NCBI GenBank assembly: GCA_019508105.1
Contig: JAEKMB010000114.1
Span: forward strand, 1-7,979
Length of the DNA stretch: 7,979 nt
Source of the DNA: Alphaproteobacteria bacterium
GTDB taxonomy: Bacteria > Pseudomonadota > Alphaproteobacteria > Micropepsales > Micropepsaceae
Direction: 5' to 3'
Position 1 is the first letter of the stretch. Every line of letters begins with the position of its first letter. Both the position numbers and the translations under genes were made by a program. The notes beneath the pieces were generated by a model. It saw nothing but the letters and a program-made list of their open reading frames with translations, ran no database searches and had not been told where the DNA came from. This document shows positions 1-5,315 of the stretch, piece by piece.

Positions 1-1
1 T

Positions 2-919
2 CAGAGAGCCAATATTCACATGCTGGGCGCCGCCTGGGCCGCCCGGTTTTTGAAGACAAGACTGTTTGTCGAGGTCAATGCGCCTCTCTCCAGGGAACGG
101 CAGAAACACCCAGGATTGGCATGGCCAAACCTGGCACGCTGGAGCGAACATTTCCTCTGGCGCCAGGCCTCCATGATTCTTCCGGTCACTGAAGTTCTTG
201 CCCAGGAGGTCATCGAAGCAGGCGTTCCGCGGGACCGGGTGTCCGTGGTTGCGAATGGCGTGGATCCCGGCCGTTTCCGCCGTCAAGAACGCGATCTGGC
301 AAAAATCGCCACTGGACTTCAGGATCGTCTGATCCTGGGCTTTGTCGGCTATGTCCGGGAATGGCATGGGCTGGAACATGTCATCGACCTGCTGGCCAAC
401 GACGCCAGGCTGTCGAAAGGGCATCTGGTAATCGTAGGCGACGGGCCCGCCCGCCCTGCCCTTACGGCTCGGGCGCATCGCCTAGGCGTTTCCGACCGGG
501 TCTTTTTTACCGGCGTCGTGGCCCGGGACGATGTGGCGAAAATTGCCGCGACATTTGACATCGCTTTGCAGCCTGAAGTCACGCCTTATGCCAGCCCCCT
601 GAAGCTGTTCGAATACATGGCCATGGGCCATGCCATCGTGGCGCCCGACAGCGCGAACATCCGGGAGGTTTTGTCGCACGGCGAGGACGCGCTGCTATTT
701 GCGCCGCAAAACTCATGGGCATTCGCCGAAGCCGTTGCACGTCTGGCCGAAGATCCCGAACTCCGACAGGCTCTAGGAGCGGGAGCGATGGCAAACATCG
801 AAGAAAAGAACCGAACCTGGCGCGCCTATGCCCGCCGAATGGCGGCCCTAGCCTCTGCGCCGCACGATGCTCCCATGAATGAAGCGATGGTCTCCGCAGC
901 TGACGCAAGGCCTGCCTGA
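2..919 (+). CDS. Glycosyltransferase family 4, 5'-truncated by the window edge
   Basis: This is the C-terminal part of a retaining GT4 (GT-B fold) glycosyltransferase, predicted to add a sugar from a nucleotide-sugar donor to a growing surface glycan on the cytoplasmic side of the inner membrane. The frame is open from base 2, and the first in-frame ATG (20) falls inside conserved sequence, so the true start lies upstream. About 305 codons are visible. Counting from base 2, the N-terminal domain ends around the LPVTEVLAQEV segment. The C-terminal donor domain starts at FVGYVREWHG (about 114-123), followed by VIVGDGPARP (about 144-153) and SPLKLFEYMAMG (198-209). In that last segment E204 corresponds to the second glutamate of the GT4 EX7E-type motif. 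The first glutamate is not at the canonical spacing; the nearest upstream one is E192. Its stop is 24 bases from the convergent lipoprotein gene. The family call is firm, but the sugar and linkage cannot be read. Confidence 0.9.
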   Translation, partial: QRANIHMLGAAWAARFLKTRLFVEVNAPLSRERQKHPGLAWPNLARWSEHFLWRQASMILPVTEVLAQEVIEAGVPRDRVSVVANGVDPGRFRRQERDLAKIATGLQDRLILGFVGYVREWHGLEHVIDLLANDARLSKGHLVIVGDGPARPALTARAHRLGVSDRVFFTGVVARDDVAKIAATFDIALQPEVTPYASPLKLFEYMAMGHAIVAPDSANIREVLSHGEDALLFAPQNSWAFAEAVARLAEDPELRQALGAGAMANIEEKNRTWRAYARRMAALASAPHDAPMNEAMVSAADARPA

Positions 920-930
920 TCGTCAAAATG

Positions 931-975
931 CAGGCGCTGAATGTTACCGGAGAGTGCTTTCAGCGCGGGCGCCTG
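931..975. terminator. Possible weak hairpin between convergent genes
   Basis: The 24-base gap between the two convergent stop codons (919 and 944) and the end of the minus-strand gene contain inverted repeats. CAGGCGC (931-937) pairs with GCGCCTG (969-975). An alternative GCGCTGA (934-940) pairs with TCAGCGC (960-966). On the minus strand the outer stem is followed by a short CATTTTG stretch, and on the plus strand no T run follows. It may slow or end transcription from both sides, but half of it lies in the lipoprotein coding sequence and the T tract is poor, so the call is tentative. Confidence 0.22.
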
Positions 976-1579
976 TAGAGCGCGCATCCGCATAGGCTTT
1001 GAGCTTTTGAAGGGCTTCGAGACGTTTTTGTTCGTCTGTGTCGGCGGCTACATTCGCGCTTAGGACGGTAACATCGCCTGCAATCATTAACAGTTCTTCG
1101 GCGGTTCCTTTGTCCCATCCACGGTGACCCGTTAAATCCACCAACTGCTTGATGACCGTTTCAGACATGGCAGATGCCGTCAGCGAAGGTTGAAGAATGG
1201 CTGCCCTTCTATCCGTTTCTTCCGTCGCACGTAAAAGGTCAGTCACTCGGCTCAGAAGCCACACACCGGGCTTGGCTGGCGCGCCCTTTCCATCCGTTTC
1301 CGCGAGATAGCGCGCGACCGTGGCCGACCGTCCTCGCAGTTCGGCATCCGCGAGAATGTCTTTCAGGAGCTGGCTCAACTGTCCGTTCTGCGCATCTGCC
1401 TTCATCGCCGCCTGTATTTCCGCGCCTTGGCCGCGATATTGGACGAGCCGCGCGCTGATACGGGCCCTGGATGCTTCATTCCCCTTCTCCATTTGGGGTG
1501 CAGGGGCGGCGCAGCCAAGCAGATAGACCAGGGATGCGGCCGCCAAAACCGGTCTTAACCATTTGGCTCGCCCAGTCAT
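944..1579 (-). CDS. Small lipoprotein of unknown function
   Basis: This 211-residue protein has a lipoprotein signal: basic N-terminus (MTGRAKWLR), hydrophobic stretch at about residues 10-21, and the lipobox YLLGC with the lipidated cysteine at position 23. The +2 residue is Ala, not Asp, so outer-membrane sorting by the Lol pathway is expected. The mature part is about 189 residues, Ala-, Leu- and Glu-rich, and looks mostly helical; it has no catalytic motif that I recognise. Its ATG overlaps the stop of the O-ligase-like gene as ATGA (1579-1576) and there is no good ribosome binding site in front of it, so it is probably translated by coupling to that gene. It is the last gene of the minus-strand block. 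The position suggests a periplasmic or outer-membrane accessory of glycan assembly or export, but this is inference from context only. Confidence 0.85.
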   Translation of the reverse strand: MTGRAKWLRPVLAAASLVYLLGCAAPAPQMEKGNEASRARISARLVQYRGQGAEIQAAMKADAQNGQLSQLLKDILADAELRGRSATVARYLAETDGKGAPAKPGVWLLSRVTDLLRATEETDRRAAILQPSLTASAMSETVIKQLVDLTGHRGWDKGTAEELLMIAGDVTVLSANVAADTDEQKRLEALQKLKAYADARSTGARAESTLR

Positions 1580-2871
1580 TGTTTTGCCGCCAGCGGGTGA
1601 CGAGCAGGCGAGGACAGGCGGACCAGCTTTCTATCCGCAGCGACCACCGCAACCTGTTTATGCAACGACAGCAACATCGCCAGATAGAGAACAAACACGT
1701 CGTAATATGCCATGCTGAGTGCGGCACCACTGAGACAAAACACCAGCAGCCCCAGCTGAATCATGGCGGCCAGTTCGCCTGCCCAAGCCTTTTCAGGGTT
1801 ATTACGCGAAGCCCTTGCTATCTGGTGCGCCTTTATGAAACCGCCCACCAAAATGAGCAAATAAAGCGCCAAGCCCAGGAACCCCTGCTCGCCGAGGACC
1901 TGAAAATAGATACTGTGGGCGGCTCTCATGGCTTCATTGGGAAAATAGGTATGGAAGACCTGGGCCAATTGAGGACCGTAAAATCCCGCGCCAAAGGGAA
2001 AATGGTCGCGGGCATAATTATAGGCCACATGCCAGGCCGTGACGCGGCCTTGAAACGAAGAGTCTGTCCCATATTCATCGATCGAATGCAGTCGGGAGAA
2101 AAAACTGTTTGGCATGAAGTATAGGCTGGAAACCAAAACGGTGCCGGCTACCACCAGATAGATCAGCTTGTTGCGGACACGCAGCAGGGCTGCTAGGCAA
2201 AGAACAGCTAGGCCTATGAAGCCTCCGCGGGAATATGTCCCCAGGACGGCAACAACCGTCAGGCCCATCGCGGCTATCAAAGCCCAGGAAACCCATCGAT
2301 TGGCGCTTTGGCTGCGCAGATAATTGGCCAAGGGAAGCGTCATCAGAAGCGCAAGCGCCAGCTGATTATTGTCCCCGATAATTGTGCCGTCCGGGCCATA
2401 GACATGCGATCCGCCCCCCGAAAGGATAGTGAAGAGCCCACCCTTCACGCTGTAGTAGAAGAGAGAAATTACAACGACCCATGTCAGCGCATGCAGCCTG
2501 AGCTTGTTATGCGCAAGGGTCGCCGCGAACAGCCCTAGGGCGAAGACTTTCCAGGTCCTGTCCCAGTAAGGCCAGGACCAATCGGGGTCCACCGCTGCAA
2601 AACCGTTCAAAGTGCACCAGGCAAGAAATATCGCGCAAAGCCACAATAACGCATCAGATGAGGGGAGCTTTCTCTCGCGCGATATGAACACGCTCGCAAC
2701 AGTGACGCCCGCGACTATCATGTTCAGCGGCAATGTCCGGGCAAAGCCATAAGCGTCCGACTGCGGGCTCATGACACTGAGCCATGTCCATAGCAGAACG
2801 CCGGCGAAGGGATAAATCAGGGTGGCGCCAATGCCAGCCATGGTTGCGATGAGAAAGAATAGGTCACGCAT
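1576..2871 (-). CDS. O-antigen ligase/polymerase-type membrane protein, exosortase A-associated O-glycosylation ligase-like
   Basis: This 431-residue polytopic inner-membrane protein resembles the Wzy/WaaL superfamily, and within it the group named probable O-glycosylation ligase, exosortase A-associated. Such proteins polymerise lipid-linked glycans or transfer them to an acceptor on the periplasmic face. Roughly ten hydrophobic segments are visible, for example residues 4-30, 49-63, 75-90, 109-120, 129-150, 187-210, 217-230, 237-252, 329-345 and 368-398. Matching landmarks include GPDGTIIGDNNQLAL (149-163), the TYSRGGFIGL motif (212-221), the large extracytoplasmic loop around 255-318 containing GRVTAWH, and AHSIYFQVLGEQGFLGL (318-334) with H319 and E328. 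ATG 2871 directly abuts the TAG stop of the upstream glycosyltransferase, and a GGGAG sits 9 bases before it. The C-terminus overlaps the lipoprotein start by ATGA. Polymerase versus ligase activity, and the acceptor, cannot be decided here. Confidence 0.88.
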   Translation of the reverse strand: MRDLFFLIATMAGIGATLIYPFAGVLLWTWLSVMSPQSDAYGFARTLPLNMIVAGVTVASVFISRERKLPSSDALLWLCAIFLAWCTLNGFAAVDPDWSWPYWDRTWKVFALGLFAATLAHNKLRLHALTWVVVISLFYYSVKGGLFTILSGGGSHVYGPDGTIIGDNNQLALALLMTLPLANYLRSQSANRWVSWALIAAMGLTVVAVLGTYSRGGFIGLAVLCLAALLRVRNKLIYLVVAGTVLVSSLYFMPNSFFSRLHSIDEYGTDSSFQGRVTAWHVAYNYARDHFPFGAGFYGPQLAQVFHTYFPNEAMRAAHSIYFQVLGEQGFLGLALYLLILVGGFIKAHQIARASRNNPEKAWAGELAAMIQLGLLVFCLSGAALSMAYYDVFVLYLAMLLSLHKQVAVVAADRKLVRLSSPARHPLAAKQ

Positions 2872-3843
2872 CTATGGAGTCTCCCGGCCGGGGCCCGCGG
2901 CCACGGGACCTTCGCCCGCTGCGGCACCCAAGGATTGGCGCATCGTGTTTCGCAGCCAGCGAATGGGAGGTGCCAGGCCGAGCAGGTGGTAGAGGTTATG
3001 AAACGGGCTGTCTCCCATCCCGATCGCCTTGGCCACCAAGGAAAGGCCCAGAACAAACTCCCGGTGGGCGCAGGCATTACGGCCCACTCGTCCCAGTCGC
3101 GCCGCATATATCCCCCGGACCTCACGCTCGCATAAGCGGGGCTTCAGCGCCTGGAGATGCTCCCAAATCATGGGTAGGGTGAAGGCGACTTGATCGTGAA
3201 ATCCCGAACTGGAAAGACTTGCCGGACGCATATGCACGTGAACAAGGCTTTCGTCGATAAAGTCTACCGGGCCCAACAGGGCCAGCCTGATCCACATGTC
3301 CTGATCTTCGCCCACCTTGAGGCTGGAATTAAATCCCCCTGCCGCGATCAGCTTCTCCCGGCTTGCCATGACGGTCGGAGTGGCAATGAAATTTACCGCC
3401 AGCAGCTTTCGCCAAATCTCATTTCCCCGCACAGGGCGCAGGTCGCGAAAAGTGTCTCCCAGATCATGTCCGTCCACATCGAATTCATTCGACCGGCAAA
3501 AGCTCATGACAAGATCCTGCCTATGGTGGAGAGTCAGTTGCTTCTCCAGTTTGGTCTCGAGCCATTCATCGTCCGCATCCAGAAACGCGATGATCTCCCC
3601 GCGGCTAGCGCGGATACCGGTGTTACGGGCTTGTGCCGCTCCGGTCCGCCGCTGGCCGATCACGCGGACAGGTCCCCCAAATTTCTTCGCGGCGCAGCCC
3701 GTATTGTCCGTGCTGCCATCGTCAACGACCACTATTTCCTGAGGTAAATGGGTCTGCCGAAGGACCGAGCGGATGGCCCGGCAGATGCAGTCTTCCACAT
3801 TATAGGCCGGAATGACGACGCTAACGGAGGGCTGGCCGTTCAT
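2872..3843 (-). CDS. Glycosyltransferase family 2
   Basis: This 323-residue GT-A fold glycosyltransferase is predicted to transfer a sugar from a nucleotide-sugar donor during glycan assembly at the cytoplasmic membrane face. The GT2 core is complete: SVSVVIPAYN (6-15), VVVDDGSTDN (38-47), GAAQARNTGI (68-77), the metal-binding DXD-type FLDADDEW (87-94, D89 and D91), and GEDQDMWIRL (178-187), where E179-D180 are the likely ED of the acceptor/catalytic region. A downstream segment of about 120 residues has no strong membrane span. The open frame extends 65 codons further upstream to 4038, but that extension is Arg/Gly-rich and unlike the family. The ATG at 3843 starts just before the first beta strand and overlaps the stop of the preceding small gene as ATGA (3843-3840), so I use it. 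There is no clear Shine-Dalgarno, which fits translational coupling. The stop TAG abuts the start of the ligase-like gene. Confidence 0.92.
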   Translation of the reverse strand: MNGQPSVSVVIPAYNVEDCICRAIRSVLRQTHLPQEIVVVDDGSTDNTGCAAKKFGGPVRVIGQRRTGAAQARNTGIRASRGEIIAFLDADDEWLETKLEKQLTLHHRQDLVMSFCRSNEFDVDGHDLGDTFRDLRPVRGNEIWRKLLAVNFIATPTVMASREKLIAAGGFNSSLKVGEDQDMWIRLALLGPVDFIDESLVHVHMRPASLSSSGFHDQVAFTLPMIWEHLQALKPRLCEREVRGIYAARLGRVGRNACAHREFVLGLSLVAKAIGMGDSPFHNLYHLLGLAPPIRWLRNTMRQSLGAAAGEGPVAAGPGRETP

Positions 3844-4022
3844 CCGCGATAAGAGCCGCGGCGCCTGGCGTCCCCTCTCCTGGGCTTTTTTGCATCCGCG
3901 GCCGGCCGGCGCATCGCCAACAAGCCGGCATACTCCCCGGCCGCGCCGCGTTCTGCGACCAGGCACCAGCGGATTACGAAAGCGACCGCAAATATGCTGA
4001 GCGCAAAATAGAGACCTTCCAT
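3840..4022 (-). CDS. 60-residue single-span membrane protein
   Basis: I do not recognise the family. The protein has one clear hydrophobic segment at residues 4-23 (GLYFALSIFAVAFVIRW), followed by a strongly basic tail (residues 38-59, rich in Arg and Lys), so the N-terminus should face the periplasm and the tail the cytoplasm. A good ribosome binding site, GGAGG, lies 4 bases before the ATG at 4022. The stop TGA overlaps the ATG of the GT2 gene as ATGA. These two signals, plus the bitopic protein layout, support a real gene rather than a shadow of the longer GT2 frame. It could recruit the downstream glycosyltransferase to the membrane or act as a small regulatory subunit of the glycan machinery; that role is speculative. 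Confidence 0.75.
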   Translation of the reverse strand: MEGLYFALSIFAVAFVIRWCLVAERGAAGEYAGLLAMRRPAADAKKPRRGDARRRGSYRG

Positions 4023-4082
4023 AGCCCCTCCGACGCAAGGAACGAAGTTTCGCCCCGGGCGTTCCCCAGCAGAATCAGTTTT

Positions 4083-4205
4083 TTAGAAATCGGAGGGGTC
4101 GTGCGCGTCATTCTTCCGGCGTCGGCCGCCGACAAAGCGCCCGATCAGACCCGAAACCACCAATGAGAATAGCCCCCATATTGCGAGAGCTTTCAACCAC
4201 CACAT
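4083..4205 (-). CDS. 40-residue single-span membrane peptide
   Basis: This very short ORF begins at ATG 4205 and ends at TAA 4085-4083. It encodes MWWLKALAIWGLFSLVVSGL followed by IGRFVGGRRRKNDAHDPSDF. One transmembrane helix spans residues 3-24, followed by a GRRRK stop-transfer cluster that predicts a cytoplasmic C-terminus. An in-frame TAA four codons upstream limits the start to this ATG. The Shine-Dalgarno is weak (only a degenerate ACGG/CACGG before the start). It would be the first gene of the minus-strand block, 60 bases before the 60-residue membrane protein, and shares its layout (one helix, basic cytoplasmic tail). I recognise no family. The membrane-protein character makes a real small gene likely, but its size leaves doubt. 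Confidence 0.58.
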   Translation of the reverse strand: MWWLKALAIWGLFSLVVSGLIGRFVGGRRRKNDAHDPSDF

Positions 4206-4236
4206 CCGTGCCGTTTACCCGAATTGTGGCGATAAA

Positions 4237-4266
4237 GCGATATCCCGGCGGCTCAGCAGGCGTCAA
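4237..4266 (-). promoter_or_regulatory. Candidate promoter for the minus-strand block
   Basis: On the minus strand, TTGACG (4266-4261) resembles a sigma-70 -35 box. After 17-18 bases it is followed by ATATCG/TATCGC (4243-4237), a weak match to a -10 box. Initiation would fall about 25-30 bases before the ATG of the 40-residue peptide. The -35 is good and the -10 poor. The whole divergent gap is only 70 bases (4206-4275), so the two operons probably share regulatory DNA. I see no convincing plus-strand promoter in it. Confidence 0.3.
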
Positions 4267-4275
4267 AGCTCAAAA

Positions 4276-5304
4276 ATGATGGATTTGGTAGCCCTGCCCA
4301 TGGCCGCTATCTGGCCAGAGGCCGGCCCACTTTTTTCGGCCGGGGCGGAGCGAAGCGAGGGGTGGTTCTCTGCTCTGGCAAGCCAAACGCTAGGCCCTGG
4401 CGAAGAGGCTTGTCTGGCCGTGGTCCGCGGCAAAACGGGATTTACCTCAGCCCTACCACTGGTGCGCATGAAAGGGGGGTGCTTCAGGGCCCTCACGGCG
4501 CCGTACAGCACCAGCTTTGGACCTGCAGCACTATCGGGCGCGGACGCCTACGCGTTGGGGGAAAAACTCGGAAAGCTGGTGTCCCGCCGGCTTGATCTGG
4601 ACGCGATGGATATGGGGCATCCCCTCAACCAGGCATTTTCAGAAGGCCTGAACCGCTCCGGCCTGGTGACGGCGAGCTACCGTCATTTCGCGAATTGGTA
4701 TGAAGACATCGAATCTTTCGAATCCTTCTGGGCCACCCGCCCTGCCCGCGTCAGAGAAACCGTACGCAGGAAAGGTCGGAAATTAGAGGCGGCAGGTGGC
4801 AGTTTTTCGATCCTCTCTGCCCCTGACGAGATCAAGCAAGGCATCTCGCGTTACGGTGATATCTATGCCGACAGCGGCAAAGCTCCGGAACCGCATCCCC
4901 AGTTCATGGGCTTGATGATCGAAAAGCTTGCCACGCGCGGAGACGTGCAGTTGGGGCTTCTTTCTATCGATGGGAAGGCCGTGGCCGCCCAACTCTGGCT
5001 GGTGCGTGGCCGGGATGCCACCATCTTCAAGTTGGCACATCGCCCGGAATTCTCCCGCTTTTCCCCGGGAACCCTTTTAACCCATTGGATGTTTTCACAG
5101 CTTGTACCGGCCTTGAACCTCAAACGGGTCGATTTCGGACGTGGCGATGATCGGTACAAACGGGACTGGCTTCGGTTTTGTACATTTCGCAGGGGGATTA
5201 TTGCTTGCAATCCAACCAGTCTAGCCGGGCTGCGGGATATCGCGATCGATATCTTCCCGACCTGGGGAGCAAGGATGATGCGACGGGTATCCGCTGCAGC
5301 GTAG
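4276..5304 (+). CDS. CelD/BcsL/FemAB-like GNAT-fold acyltransferase
   Basis: This 342-residue soluble protein resembles the BioF2/CelD-like acetyltransferases (double GNAT fold, related to FemAB), a group often found in exopolysaccharide and exosortase-associated loci. Visible landmarks are FWATRPARVRETVRRKGRKL (151-170), matching the usual segment of aromatic residues and arginines before the second GNAT unit. Next come QLGLLSIDGKAVAAQLWLV (225-243), FKLAHRPEFSRFSPGTLLTH (251-270) and VDFGRGDDRYKRDW (285-298), the typical C-terminal signature. The likely role is transfer of an acyl (or, in FemAB relatives, aminoacyl) group onto a sugar or sugar precursor in the cytoplasm; the substrate is unknown. 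Start: two consecutive ATG codons (4276, 4279) with no strong Shine-Dalgarno; a later ATG at 4300 is also possible. It is the first gene of the rightward block and ends just before the conserved beginning of the GT4-deacetylase gene. Confidence 0.85.
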   Translation: MMDLVALPMAAIWPEAGPLFSAGAERSEGWFSALASQTLGPGEEACLAVVRGKTGFTSALPLVRMKGGCFRALTAPYSTSFGPAALSGADAYALGEKLGKLVSRRLDLDAMDMGHPLNQAFSEGLNRSGLVTASYRHFANWYEDIESFESFWATRPARVRETVRRKGRKLEAAGGSFSILSAPDEIKQGISRYGDIYADSGKAPEPHPQFMGLMIEKLATRGDVQLGLLSIDGKAVAAQLWLVRGRDATIFKLAHRPEFSRFSPGTLLTHWMFSQLVPALNLKRVDFGRGDDRYKRDWLRFCTFRRGIIACNPTSLAGLRDIAIDIFPTWGARMMRRVSAAA

Positions 5305-5315
5305 GACCCACGGGT

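Noticed and set aside
579..926. 115-codon minus-strand frame under the first GT4
   Set aside because: It is antisense to conserved GT4 sequence, and its translation is Arg/Pro-rich without domain features.
1471..2124. 217-codon open frame on the plus strand
   Set aside because: It lies antisense to the ligase-like and lipoprotein genes, has no recognisable domain and no membrane or enzyme motif, and the minus-strand proteins are clearly real.
3190..3747. 185-codon open frame on the plus strand
   Set aside because: It is antisense to the GT2 gene core (DXD and ED motifs lie on the other strand) and its translation has no family features.
4206..4275. Plus-strand promoter in front of the acyltransferase (for example TTTACC or TTGTGG as -35)
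   Set aside because: No -10-like hexamer occurs at a suitable distance from either candidate.
4322..4343. Inverted repeat CCGGCC/GGCCGG with a T-rich 10-base loop
   Set aside because: It lies inside the acyltransferase coding sequence near its start, the T run is in the loop rather than after the stem, and such GGCC-rich repeats are expected by chance at this GC content.
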